Assembly (NCBI RefSeq): GCF_000220705.2
Contig: NZ_CP023202.1
Span: 4,363,501 to 4,427,500 of the forward strand
Source of the DNA: Streptomyces xinghaiensis S187
Lineage (GTDB): Bacteria > Actinomycetota > Actinomycetes > Streptomycetales > Streptomycetaceae
Reading direction: 5' to 3'
DNA: 64,000 nucleotides
A program made the position numbers and the translations under genes. Under the pieces are notes generated by a model. It searched no databases, was not told where the DNA came from, and saw only the letters and a list, made by a program, of their open reading frames with translations. Of the stretch, positions 8,755 through 16,560 are shown one piece after another. Every line of letters starts with the position of its first letter. Position 1 is the stretch's first letter.

Positions 8755-9732
8755 TCACTCCTCGATCATCAGTCCCTTGCGGAGCCGGCCCAGGGTGCGG
8801 GAGAGCAGCCGGGAGACGTGCATCTGCGAGATGCCCAGCTCCTCGCCGATCTCGGACTGCGTCATGTTGGCCGTGAACCGCAGGGAGAGGATCTGCCGGT
8901 CGCGCGCCGGGAGCTCCGCGATCAGCGGCTTGAGCGACTCGATGTACTCGATGCCCTCGATGCCGTGGTCCTCGTAGCCGATGCGGTCGGCCAGGGTGCC
9001 CTCGGTGTCGTCCTCCTCGGGCTGGGCGTCCAGCGAGCTGGCGGTGTACGCGTTGCTCGCGGCCATGCCCTCGACGACCTCGTCGTTGCTGATGTCCAGC
9101 CGCTCGGCGAGCTCGCCCACCGTGGGGGCCCGGTCGAGCTGCTGCGCCAGCTCGTCGCCCGCCTTGGCCAGGTCCAGCCGCAGCTCCTGCAGCCGTCTCG
9201 GCACCCGCACGGACCAGCTGGTGTCCCGGAAGAAGCGCTTGATCTCGCCGATGATCGTCGGCATCGCGAACGTGGGGAACTCCACACCGCGGCTGAGCTC
9301 GAACCGGTCGATCGCCTTGATCAGGCCGATGGTGCCGACCTGGACGATGTCCTCCATCGGCTCGCTGCGGGTGCGGAACCGCCCGGCGGCGAACTTCACC
9401 AGGGCCAGATTGAGCTCCACGAGCGTGTTCCGTACGTACGCGTGCTCGTGGGTGCCCTCCTCCAGCCCCTCCAGCCGCGCGAAGAGCGTCTTCGACAGGG
9501 TGCGCGCGTCCAGCGGCCCCAGCGTCTCGTACGACGAGGACGGGAGCGCGGGGAACCCGGACTCTCCCGGGGCCCCGGACAGGGCGGCGGGGACGGACGG
9601 AGCGGCGGAGGGGAGGGGCTCCGCGCCGGTCACCGCCGACGTCACGAACGCCGCGATCCCGGGGGTCTCGTACACGGAGCCGTACGCCGGGGACTCGTAC
9701 TCGGTGTGCGCTTCGTCGAGCTGGGGTGACAT
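8755..9732 (-). CDS. sigI: SigB/SigF-family alternative RNA polymerase sigma factor
   Basis: 325 residues from the ATG at 9732 (MSPQLDEAH); an upstream in-frame ATG exists but gives no conserved sequence. Region 2 includes NLALVKFAAGRFRTRSEPME and DIVQVGTIGLIKAIDRFE (core binding and -10 recognition), followed by the FPTFAMPTIIGEIKRFFRD signature of the SigB/F/G group, region 3, and region 4 with the helix-turn-helix MTQSEIGEELGISQMHVSRL for -35 contact. The first ~85 residues are a variable acidic tail. The divergent STAS and HATPase genes point to partner-switching control. Symbol is assigned by recalled synteny with S. coelicolor sigI, so family is certain and orthology probable. Confidence 0.85.
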   Translation of the reverse strand: MSPQLDEAHTEYESPAYGSVYETPGIAAFVTSAVTGAEPLPSAAPSVPAALSGAPGESGFPALPSSSYETLGPLDARTLSKTLFARLEGLEEGTHEHAYVRNTLVELNLALVKFAAGRFRTRSEPMEDIVQVGTIGLIKAIDRFELSRGVEFPTFAMPTIIGEIKRFFRDTSWSVRVPRRLQELRLDLAKAGDELAQQLDRAPTVGELAERLDISNDEVVEGMAASNAYTASSLDAQPEEDDTEGTLADRIGYEDHGIEGIEYIESLKPLIAELPARDRQILSLRFTANMTQSEIGEELGISQMHVSRLLSRTLGRLRKGLMIEE

Positions 9733-9861
9733 GGTTCCTCCGTCATTTCTCGGCATACGGCTGCCGAAGCCGATCTCTTCCTGCGGTGTGCGGCGCCTCC
9801 GAGCCGACCGTGGACCTACCTGACCCTTCTAGCCCTACCCGCTTCCATGGGACCAAAGCAA

Positions 9862-9874
9862 GGACATATTGTCC
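9862..9874. promoter_or_regulatory. Palindrome in sigI/STAS divergent region
   Basis: GGACATATTGTCC, a 13-bp dyad (GGACA-TAT-TGTCC), lies 130 bp upstream of sigI and 96 bp upstream of the STAS gene in an AT-richer stretch. It could bind a dimeric regulator of either gene. No clear GTTT/GGGTA SigB-type promoter could be fixed here. Confidence 0.3.
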
Positions 9875-9969
9875 GTATTTGGGCTTTTCGTGGGGAAGTT
9901 CGACTACCAGTCGATGTATCGAAGGCGTAGTCTTCGCTCTGCCGTCGCCATTAACCGGAAGGGGTGCGC

Positions 9970-10350
9970 ATGGACCGCGGGATGGTCGGCAGTACCAGCA
10001 AGGGCCGGCTGCATGTCGAGGTTCGCCACCAGGGCTCCACTGCTGTCGTGACGCCGGCGGGTGAGCTCGATCACCACACCGCCGAAGTGCTGCGGGAGCC
10101 GCTGGACGAATGCGTCGACCAGGGGCGGGTGCGCCTGGTGGTCGACTGCTCCCAGCTGGAGTTCTGCGACTCGACGGGGCTGAACGTCCTGCTCGGTGCG
10201 CGGCTCAGGGCGGAGGAGGCCGGAGGCTCCGTGCATCTGGCCGGAATGCTCCCGGTCGTGGCGAGGGTGTTCGAGATCACGGGTGCGGAGGCCGTCTTCA
10301 CCGTGCACGACACCGTGGAGGAGGCGCTCGCCGACTCACCCACCGACTGA
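9970..10350 (+). CDS. STAS-domain anti-sigma factor antagonist
   Basis: 126 residues, essentially one STAS domain. Strands begin at LHVEVRHQGSTAVVTPAGELD; the phosphorylatable serine is in FCDSTGLNVLLGAR (about residue 62), followed by the helix and the C-terminal VFEITGAEAVFTVHDTVEEAL. In partner switching the unphosphorylated form binds the HATPase anti-sigma factor and frees the sigma factor; the kinase phosphorylates this serine to inactivate it. ATG at 9970 is chosen because GGAAGGGG lies just upstream; a GTG two codons earlier is possible. Corresponds by position to the ArsI-type antagonist. Confidence 0.88.
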   Translation: MDRGMVGSTSKGRLHVEVRHQGSTAVVTPAGELDHHTAEVLREPLDECVDQGRVRLVVDCSQLEFCDSTGLNVLLGARLRAEEAGGSVHLAGMLPVVARVFEITGAEAVFTVHDTVEEALADSPTD

Positions 10351-10411
10351 GCCGTCCCTTCTACCACCGGCCACTCCGCAGATGAAATGTTACGCGCGTC
10401 ACACCACGCGA

Positions 10412-10429
10412 CTCGAATATCTCGAATAT
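10412..10429. repeat. Tandem 9-bp repeat CTCGAATAT x2
   Basis: Two perfect head-to-tail copies of CTCGAATAT in the AT-rich 182-bp spacer between the STAS and anti-sigma genes, upstream of a GGGTAT (10486-10491). Candidate activator or regulator site; function unknown. Confidence 0.4.
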
Positions 10430-10485
10430 GTGGGTGTTCCCCAGGAGAGGTCGGGCAGGAGACAGCTGAATCTGATGAATACGTC

Positions 10486-10491
10486 GGGTAT
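10486..10491 (+). promoter_or_regulatory. Possible SigB-type -10 box before the anti-sigma gene
   Basis: GGGTAT 42 bp upstream of the anti-sigma ATG matches the -10 consensus of the Streptomyces SigB-like group; the expected GTTT -35 about 14-16 bp upstream is not clearly present, so the call is weak. If real, it would allow autoregulation separately from the STAS gene. Confidence 0.25.
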
Positions 10492-10532
10492 CCGTAACCT
10501 GTCTATCGGCGAACCGGTGAGGTGAAGCGCTG

Positions 10533-11021
10533 ATGAGCACCACTCGCCCGTATTCGCCGGGCGATCGCGGCCCGGATCCGGGCGATGCGGCCTCCACCCG
10601 CCTATCCGGCTTCGGACAGGTCCGCACGCTGCGCCTGGAAGGTGCCAGCGGCATCGTTCCGACGGCGCGTGACTTCACACGTCAGGCCCTCCACGACTGG
10701 GGCTGGCTGCCGGCCGGGTCCCCCGAGCAGCGGGCGGCCGCCGAGGATGTCCTGCTGGTCGTCTCGGAGCTCGTGACCAACGCCTGCCTGCACGCCGAGG
10801 GCCCGGAGGAACTCCGGCTCGGCAGCGCGGGCAACGTCCTCCGGCTGGAGATCGACGACCACGGCGAGGGCTCCCCCGAGCCCCGCACCCCGCACCGCGC
10901 GGGCCGTCCCGGTGGACACGGCATGTTCATCGTGCAGCGGCTCTGCAAGCACTGGGGAGTCGTACGGAGCGCCGACGGCGCGGGCAAGACCGTCTGGGCG
11001 GAGCTGACCGCGCCGGAGTGA
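10533..11021 (+). CDS. HATPase anti-sigma factor / serine kinase (RsbW-like)
   Basis: 162 residues. A ~45-residue variable N-terminus precedes a GHKL ATPase domain: N-box SELVTNACLHA, G1 box IDDHGEG, G2 box GGHGMFIVQRL. Proteins of this type bind a SigB-family sigma factor and phosphorylate the cognate STAS antagonist. Partners are expected to be the STAS protein at 9970 and the sigma factor at 8755. It is separated from the STAS gene by 182 bp holding its own candidate promoter, so expression of the two may be uncoupled. Corresponds by position to the PrsI-type anti-sigma factor. Confidence 0.85.
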   Translation: MSTTRPYSPGDRGPDPGDAASTRLSGFGQVRTLRLEGASGIVPTARDFTRQALHDWGWLPAGSPEQRAAAEDVLLVVSELVTNACLHAEGPEELRLGSAGNVLRLEIDDHGEGSPEPRTPHRAGRPGGHGMFIVQRLCKHWGVVRSADGAGKTVWAELTAPE

Positions 11022-11413
11022 GGCGGGCCGCGCCTCTGGCCCTCCGTACGCCCCCCGCCCTCCGTGCGCCGCCGGGTCCGCGCGCCGCGCCCCCTGCGGT
11101 CAGGAGCTTCTGCCCAGGGCATCTGCCGGGCGCGGGCTCCGTTCCGTACCTTCCGGGCGGAGTGCCCGGCGGTCTCCGCGGCTCCCGGGGCGCTCCCGGG
11201 GTTCCGTGACCGCCGCCCGGCCCCTCCGTCCCGTGACGGACGGCCACCGTCACCCCTGTCTTCCGTCCGCTGTCTTCCGTCCGTGGAGACCTCGTCCGCG
11301 GAGTTTCCCCTGCGCAGAGCGAGGCCCGGGCCCACTGGTGCCGTCCAGCGGGTCCGGGCCATCCGCGCCCGGCCCCCGGGCGGGGAGCCGGGGGCCGTGA
11401 GCGCGGTCGGTGC
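11022..11413. other. Gene-free convergent region
   Basis: No credible gene. It holds a perfect tandem pair of the 14-mer CTGTCTTCCGTCCG at 11256-11283 and, next to the helicase stop, a 10-bp hairpin CGGCCCCCGG/CCGGGGGCCG at 11370-11397. The rest is GC-rich spacer. Confidence 0.5.
11370..11397 (-). terminator. Terminator of the DEAD-box gene
   Basis: Perfect 10-bp stem with an 8-nt loop, 17 bp past the helicase stop codon on the minus strand. Confidence 0.6.
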
Positions 11414-12988
11414 TCAGGCGACCGGCCGCGCCGAACCGCCCGCACCGCCGCGGCCGGAGTGCCGTCGCCGGCTCCGGCCCTCGCCGCTGCGGGTGCGGTG
11501 CGGGGCGCCACCGGTGCCGCCCCCTCCGCCCGCTCCGCCCGATCCGCCGGCCCGGCCGGAGCCGCCGGAACGCGGCCCGCGCTTGCGCGCCGGGGCCGCC
11601 GGCTGGGCGGGTGCCTGGATGACGATGGCCCGGCCCGACGGCGGGCGCGCTCCGGTGATCCGCACCAGCTCCGGGTCACCGGGCCGCACTCGCGCCGTGC
11701 CGGGGGAGATCCGGGCCTCCGCCATCAGCTTGCTCATGTCCCGCCGCTGGTCGGGGGTGACCAGGGTGACGACGGTCCCCGCCTCGCCGGCCCGTGCCGT
11801 GCGGCCGCCGCGGTGCAGATAGTCCTTCGCCTCGGTCGGCGGATCGACGTTGACCACGAGGTCGAGGCCGTCGATGTGGATGCCGCGCGCGGCGACGTTC
11901 GTGGCGATCAGCGTGGTGGCCTCGCCGGTCCGGAACTGCTCCAGCGTCCGGGTGCGCTGCGGCTGCGACTTCCCGCCGTGCAGCGCCACGGCCCGGACCC
12001 CGGCGGCCAGCAGCTGCTTGGTGAGCCGGTCGGCGCCGCGCTTGGTGTGCACGAACATGATCGTGCGGCCCTCGCGTGCGGCGATCTCCGCCACCGTGGC
12101 CTTCTTGTCCGTGTCCTGGACGTGCAGGACGTGGTGCTCCATGGCCGTGACGGTGGCCGCGGACGGGTCCACGGAGTGGGTCACCGGATCGACCAGGAAG
12201 CGGCGCACCAGCTTGTCGACGTTCCGGTCCAGGGTCGCCGAGAACAGCATCCGCTGCCCGTCCGGCGCCACCTGCTCCATGAGCCGGGTGACCTGCGGCA
12301 GGAAGCCCATGTCGGTCATCTGGTCGGCCTCGTCGAGCACGGTCACGGCGACGTCGCCGAGCGAGCACGAGCGGCGGTCGATCAGATCGGCGAGCCGCCC
12401 GGGTGTGGCGACGAGCACCTCGGGACCCTTGCGCAACGCCTCGACCTGCCGGTTGATCGACATGCCGCCGACGACGGTGGCGATGCGCAGCCGGAGCGCC
12501 GTCGCGTAGGGGGTGAGGGCCTCGGTGACCTGGGTCGCCAGCTCCCGGGTGGGGACGAGGACGAGCGCCAGGGGCCGCTTGCCCTCGGCCCGCCGGCCGG
12601 CGGTGCGGCTGAGCATCGCCAGGCCGAAGGCGAGCGTCTTGCCGGAGCCGGTCCGGCCGCGGCCGAGGACGTCCCGGCCGGCGAGCGAGTCGGGCAGCGT
12701 CGCGGACTGGATGGGGAACGGGTCGGTGACGCCGTTCTCCGTCAGCGCGGTGAGCAGCGCCGGGTTCAGCGGCAGCTCCGCGAAGGTCGCGGCGGGCGGC
12801 CGCGGGGGAGTGCCGGGGGACGCGGGGGCCGCGGGCTCGGTGGTGACGGCCGGGGCGGCCGTCTTCCGGGCGCCGTTCCGCCCGCCGTTTCCGGGGGCGT
12901 TCGCCGGCCTGCGGCCGCGGGAGCGCGGACCGCGGCGGCCGGAGCCGTCGCCGGAGGGAGCGGAGCCGCTGGTGGTGGGGCGGGGCAT
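11414..12988 (-). CDS. DEAD-box ATP-dependent RNA helicase
   Basis: 524 residues, unwinding structured RNA with ATP. Motifs in order: Q motif FPIQSATLP, Walker A GRTGSGKT, Ia VPTRELA, Ib TPGRL, II VLDEADQM, III SAT, IV MFVHTKRGAD, V TNVAARGIHIDGLDLVVN, VI HRGGRTARAG. The N-terminal ~110 residues are basic and disordered (GRRGPRSRGRRP), and the C-terminal ~70 are basic Gly/Arg-rich, both typical of RNA-binding tails. The start at 12988 (MPRPTTSGS) has AGGAAGG upstream and fits the family; the longer frame to 13081 runs into the csp terminator. It lies 156 bp downstream of the cold-shock gene in the same direction, as in several other Streptomyces csp/helicase pairs. Confidence 0.92.
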   Translation of the reverse strand: MPRPTTSGSAPSGDGSGRRGPRSRGRRPANAPGNGGRNGARKTAAPAVTTEPAAPASPGTPPRPPAATFAELPLNPALLTALTENGVTDPFPIQSATLPDSLAGRDVLGRGRTGSGKTLAFGLAMLSRTAGRRAEGKRPLALVLVPTRELATQVTEALTPYATALRLRIATVVGGMSINRQVEALRKGPEVLVATPGRLADLIDRRSCSLGDVAVTVLDEADQMTDMGFLPQVTRLMEQVAPDGQRMLFSATLDRNVDKLVRRFLVDPVTHSVDPSAATVTAMEHHVLHVQDTDKKATVAEIAAREGRTIMFVHTKRGADRLTKQLLAAGVRAVALHGGKSQPQRTRTLEQFRTGEATTLIATNVAARGIHIDGLDLVVNVDPPTEAKDYLHRGGRTARAGEAGTVVTLVTPDQRRDMSKLMAEARISPGTARVRPGDPELVRITGARPPSGRAIVIQAPAQPAAPARKRGPRSGGSGRAGGSGGAGGGGGTGGAPHRTRSGEGRSRRRHSGRGGAGGSARPVA

Positions 12989-13086
12989 AAGGAGCCTTCC
13001 TGCTGCGGGTGAGCTCGACGGCGTACGGAACGGGCGGCGCCGGGCGGCGCGGCCCCCGCGGCAGGGAGCTCGGTGGGGCACGGGAA

Positions 13087-13113
13087 GGGGCCCGCACCGG
13101 TAGTGCGGGCCCC
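13087..13113 (-). terminator. Terminator between csp and helicase genes
   Basis: Perfect 11-bp hairpin GGGGCCCGCAC/GTGCGGGCCCC with loop CGGTA, 31 bp past the csp stop. It should end most csp transcripts, leaving the helicase as a partial read-through. Confidence 0.7.
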
Positions 13114-13144
13114 TGCCGTGAGATACGCGGTGGTCCTCAGCGCA

Positions 13145-13348
13145 TCAGAGAGCGCGGATGTTCTCCGCCTGCGGGCCCTTGGGGCCCTGCGTGACGTCGA
13201 ACTCGACCTTCTGGCCCTCGAGGAGCTCACGGAACCCCTGGGCGTTGATGTTGGAGTAGTGGGCGAAGACGTCGGGGCCGCCGCCGTCCTGCTCCAGGAA
13301 GCCGAAGCCCTTCTCCGAGTTGAACCACTTCACGGTGCCGGTAGCCAT
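13145..13348 (-). CDS. Cold-shock domain protein (CspA family)
   Basis: 67 residues, one OB-fold cold-shock domain binding single-stranded RNA/DNA. RNP1-type KGFGFL and RNP2-type VFAHYS are present after the invariant TGTVKWFNSE. The start at 13348 has a strong AAGGAGAG; an in-frame ATG four codons upstream lacks one and is rejected. Family members act as RNA chaperones in cold or general growth. A long AT-rich leader with two hairpins precedes it. In the recalled S. coelicolor order csp/DEAD-box pairs sit elsewhere, so presence between the sigI module and this two-component system may be lineage-specific. Confidence 0.95.
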   Translation of the reverse strand: MATGTVKWFNSEKGFGFLEQDGGGPDVFAHYSNINAQGFRELLEGQKVEFDVTQGPKGPQAENIRAL

Positions 13349-13421
13349 AATGCTCTCCTTCATGGGGGGACGTGCGGAACGGCACTGCGCCGCTCCGAGT
13401 CGCTGAGATGTTCGCCCCAGT

Positions 13422-13476
13422 CCGGAAATGCTTCCGGCAAAACAAAGAGCGCCCGGGATCACAATTTCCCAGGCGC
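13422..13476 (-). promoter_or_regulatory. Structured csp leader with terminator-like hairpin
   Basis: Read on the csp strand, a 10-bp stem (arms 13467-13476 and 13449-13458, one G-U pair, 8-nt loop) is followed at once by TCTTTGTTTTG, the U-rich tract of an intrinsic terminator. About 20 nt further comes a second hairpin, CCGGAA/TTCCGG, at 13422-13437. Both lie about 75-130 nt before the csp start. This looks like a conditional terminator or thermosensing leader. Confidence 0.5.
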
Positions 13477-13592
13477 GCACGTTCTTGGGTACCACAACTG
13501 CAACTCCGCCAACTTAGCACACAAAAGGCGGATGCATCGCTGTGTTCCCCGGCACAGGAAGGCCCGCCCGCCGGTGACCGCGGGTCCGGCCC

Positions 13593-13638
13593 GGGGTTCC
13601 GGTGACGGGGTTCCGGTGACGGGGTTCCGGTGACGGGG
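13593..13638. repeat. 14-bp tandem repeat, 3.3 copies
   Basis: Three perfect head-to-tail copies of GGGGTTCCGGTGAC plus a partial fourth, between the csp leader and the response-regulator gene. Probably slippage-prone spacer DNA. Confidence 0.7.
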
Positions 13639-13705
13639 AGCGTCCCGGCCGCGCGGTCTCCCCGGACCGCCCCGGCCTCCCGGAACCGCGGACTACCATC
13701 AGTCC

Positions 13706-14386
13706 ATGACCCGTGTACTGCTCGCCGAGGATGACGCGTCCATCTCGGAGCCGCTCGCGCGCGCCCTGCGCCGCGAGGGATACGAGGTCGAGGTGCGGGA
13801 GGACGGGCCCGCCGCGCTCGACGCCGGGCTGCGGGACGCCGTCGACCTCCTCGTCCTCGACCTGGGCCTGCCGGGCATGGACGGGCTGGAGGTGGCCCGC
13901 CGTCTGCGCACCGACGGCCACACCTTCCCGATCCTGGTGCTCACCGCGCGCGCCGACGAGGTGGACACCGTGGTCGGCCTCGACGCGGGCGCCGACGACT
14001 ACGTCACCAAGCCCTTCCGGCTGGCCGAGCTCCTCGCCCGGGTGCGGGCCCTGCTGCGCCGCGGCGTGGCCGAGGCCACCCACCAGCCGCCGGCCACCCA
14101 CGGCGTCCGGATCGACGTCGAGTCGCACCGCGCCTGGATGGGCGAGGAGGAACTCCAGCTCACCGCAAAGGAGTTCGACCTGCTGCGGGTGCTGGTACGG
14201 GACGCCGGCCGGGTCGTCACCCGCGACCAGCTGATGCGCGAGGTCTGGGACACCACCTGGTGGTCCTCCACCAAGACCCTGGACATGCACATCTCCTGGC
14301 TCCGCAAGAAGCTGGGGGACGACGCCGCCAACCCCCGCTACATCGCGACCGTCCGCGGCGTCGGATTCCGTTTCGAGAAGAGCTGA
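13706..14386 (+). CDS. OmpR/PhoB-family response regulator
   Basis: 226 residues. Receiver domain (1-~115): acidic pair EDD at 8-10, phospho-acceptor Asp in LLVLDLGLPGMDG (about residue 52), conserved Thr in VLTARADEVD and Lys in YVTKPF. DNA-binding winged helix (~130-224) with LTAKEFDLLRVLVRDAGRVV and the recognition region ending in IATVRGVGFRFE. Pairs with the histidine kinase 60 bp downstream. The signal is unknown. Start ATG at 13706. Confidence 0.93.
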   Translation: MTRVLLAEDDASISEPLARALRREGYEVEVREDGPAALDAGLRDAVDLLVLDLGLPGMDGLEVARRLRTDGHTFPILVLTARADEVDTVVGLDAGADDYVTKPFRLAELLARVRALLRRGVAEATHQPPATHGVRIDVESHRAWMGEEELQLTAKEFDLLRVLVRDAGRVVTRDQLMREVWDTTWWSSTKTLDMHISWLRKKLGDDAANPRYIATVRGVGFRFEKS

Positions 14387-14446
14387 CCGGGGCCGCGCGG
14401 CCGTTCCCGGGACCGTGCGAGACCCCTGCCCGCCCCGGAGTGCACC

Positions 14447-15688
14447 GTGCGCCGTCGTCTGATCAACTCCACGCTCGCCGTGGTCCTCGTCGTCATCGCC
14501 GTCTTCGGGATCTCGCTCGTCCTCGTCGAGGCCCGCACCATCAAGGAGGCCGCGCAGGAGAGCGTGGAGTCCGACGCCGTCCGGCTGATGAGCGTCGTGG
14601 ACGGGCGGCTGGCCGGCGGCGACCGGGTCGGCCCCGAGATCCTGCGCGAGCAGGTGGCGGCCGGGCGCTACGCCCGGGTCGAGCTGGACGGCGCCCCCGA
14701 CCTGGAGATCGGTGAGCGGCCGGCCGGCGAGGTCATCGAGGCCGAGGTCATCGGCGACATGGGCGAGCGGATCACCGTGCGGGAGTCGGCCGCGGTCGTC
14801 GGGGACCAGATCGGCCGCGCCGTGCTGATCATCCTCGGCGTCTCCCTGCTCGCCGTCCTGGCGGCCCTGCTGCTGGCCCTGTGGCAGGCCCGCCGGCTGA
14901 CGGCCCCGCTCACCGACCTCGCCGACACCGCCGAACGGCTCGGTTCCGGCGACCCCCGGCCGCGCCACCGGCGCTACGGGGTGCCGGAGCTCGACCGGGT
15001 CGCGGACGTCCTCGACGCCAGCGCCGAGCGCATCGGCCGGATGCTCACCGCGGAACGGCGCCTGGCGGCCGACGCCTCGCACCAGCTCCGCACGCCGCTG
15101 ACCGCGCTCTCCATGCGGCTGGAGGAGATCTCGGGCACCGACGACCCGGAGACGGTCAAGGAGGAGGCGGCGATAGCGCTGGGGCAGGTGGAGCGGCTGA
15201 CCGACGTCGTCCAGCGGCTGCTCACCAACTCCCGTGACCCGCGCACCGGGTCGGCCGTCTCGTTCGATCTGGACGAGGTGGTCAAACAGCAGGTGGAGGA
15301 GTGGCGCCCGGCCTACCGCAGCGCGGGACGGGCGGTGGTCTGCTCGGGCAAGAAGGGGCTGCGGGCGGTCGGCACCCCCGGCGCGGTCTCCCAGGTCCTC
15401 GCCACCCTGGTGGAGAACTCGCTGATGCACGGGGCGGGAACGGTCGCCCTGCGCACCCGGGTCACCGGCAACCAGGTCGTCGTCGAGGTCGCGGACGAGG
15501 GACCGGGCGTCTCCCCGGTGCTGGGGGCCAGGGTGTTCGAGCGGACGGTCAGCGGCCGCAACTCCACGGGCATCGGCCTCGCCGTCGCCCGCGACCTGGC
15601 GGAGGCGGACGGCGGCCGGCTGGAACTGCTGCAGCAGCGGCCGCCGGTGTTCGCGTTGTTCCTGAGCCGCGAAGCGGACGGGACGTAG
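14447..15688 (+). CDS. Sensor histidine kinase, partner of the upstream regulator
   Basis: 413 residues from a GTG. Membrane segment at about 7-25, an extracytoplasmic loop of ~95 residues, second membrane segment (IIGVSLLAVLAALLLAL-like, ~123-147), HAMP linker, dimerisation/H-box SHQLRTPLTAL with the phospho-acceptor His (~214), N-box TLVENSLMHGAG, G1 DEGPGV and G2 STGIGLAVA. The short periplasmic domain suggests sensing of an envelope or small-molecule cue. The last codons (LSREADGT-stop) form the first unit of a tandem repeat that continues past the stop, so the 3' end has been copied. Confidence 0.92.
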   Translation: MRRRLINSTLAVVLVVIAVFGISLVLVEARTIKEAAQESVESDAVRLMSVVDGRLAGGDRVGPEILREQVAAGRYARVELDGAPDLEIGERPAGEVIEAEVIGDMGERITVRESAAVVGDQIGRAVLIILGVSLLAVLAALLLALWQARRLTAPLTDLADTAERLGSGDPRPRHRRYGVPELDRVADVLDASAERIGRMLTAERRLAADASHQLRTPLTALSMRLEEISGTDDPETVKEEAAIALGQVERLTDVVQRLLTNSRDPRTGSAVSFDLDEVVKQQVEEWRPAYRSAGRAVVCSGKKGLRAVGTPGAVSQVLATLVENSLMHGAGTVALRTRVTGNQVVVEVADEGPGVSPVLGARVFERTVSGRNSTGIGLAVARDLAEADGGRLELLQQRPPVFALFLSREADGT

Positions 15689-15752
15689 GAGGGGCCTGAG
15701 CCGCGAAGCGGACGGGACGTAGGAAGGGGCCTGAGCCGCGAAGCGGACGGGG
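15661..15752 (+). repeat. 34/35-bp tandem repeat copied from the kinase 3' end
   Basis: Units start at 15661, 15695 and 15730 (third partial), each beginning CCTGAGCCGCGAAGCGGACG. Unit one includes the kinase stop codon; units two and three are non-coding. Each contains the mini-hairpin CCGC-GAA-GCGG, so the array may act as a terminator. Confidence 0.75.
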
Positions 15753-15782
15753 CCCGGGGAGCGGATGGGACAGGGAGGAGCC

Positions 15783-16295
15783 TCAGCCGCCGGACGGCGG
15801 TTCCCCGGGGGACGGCGTCCGCTCCGCCCGAAAGGATCCGGCCGGGACGGCCTCCCGTACCGGCCGCCTCCGGAACACCCAGGTCCGGTATGCCCAGAAG
15901 CGGAAGACCGAGGCGATGCCCACCCCGACGATGTTCTTCGCGATGTTGTCCGCGAGGGTCGAGGTGTAGCCGAGCCCGTAGTGGGAGAGGGCCAGGATGC
16001 CGTTCTCGATCACCAGTCCGATGCCGCTGAAGAACACGAAGCGGCCCAGCTCCCGGCTCTGCCCGTCCTTGTCGCTGGCGCGGTACGTCCAGTGCCGGTT
16101 GCCGAGGTAGTTGGTGCCGATGGCGGCGACGGTGGCGATGACCCCGGAGCGGACGACGGCCAGTCCGAAGCCGTGCACGCAGAGGTTGAAGACCAGGAAG
16201 TTGACGAGGGTGCCGACGGCTCCGACGGTCCCGAACTTGGCCGCTTCCCGGCCCACGCGCCGCACGCGGCTGCGCAGTGTCGGCCTTCCGGTCAT
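15783..16295 (-). CDS. GtrA-like membrane protein
   Basis: 170 residues with four predicted membrane helices, the GtrA/PF04138 plan: KFGTVGAVGTLVNFLVFNLC first helix, then NYLGNRHWTYR, the family signature between helices two and three, and FRFWAYRTWVFRRR at the C-terminal end. GtrA proteins are thought to help move polyprenyl-linked sugars across the membrane for glycosylation of surface polymers. The start at MTGRPTLRS is preferred because upstream codons are repeat-like, but no clear Shine-Dalgarno is seen and a longer N-terminus to 16448 cannot be excluded. Confidence 0.85.
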   Translation of the reverse strand: MTGRPTLRSRVRRVGREAAKFGTVGAVGTLVNFLVFNLCVHGFGLAVVRSGVIATVAAIGTNYLGNRHWTYRASDKDGQSRELGRFVFFSGIGLVIENGILALSHYGLGYTSTLADNIAKNIVGVGIASVFRFWAYRTWVFRRRPVREAVPAGSFRAERTPSPGEPPSGG

Positions 16296-16560
16296 GGGAA
16301 TGGTCTGACTCCGTCGTTCGGCGGCCTGGGAGCGTCTGCGCCGGCCGGGGGCGTCCGTGGGTGTCCGTGGGCGGTCGTGCCCGCCGCGGGGAGGGCCGTG
16401 GTGGCCCCGGCGGCCGGGCCACCACATGCTAACCACGCGCTCCCGCATCCCGCGCGCGGATCCGGCCCCGCCGGCCCGGCCCCGGGCGGGGCCGGGCCTG
16501 GAGGATCCTCCGAGAGACCGGGCGGCGGGAACGCCGCGGCGGCCGGATACCCTGGTTCAC

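Noticed and set aside
13349..13495. Longer csp start (116-codon frame)
   Set aside because: The extra N-terminus is unlike any cold-shock protein, and the strong Shine-Dalgarno is at the short start.
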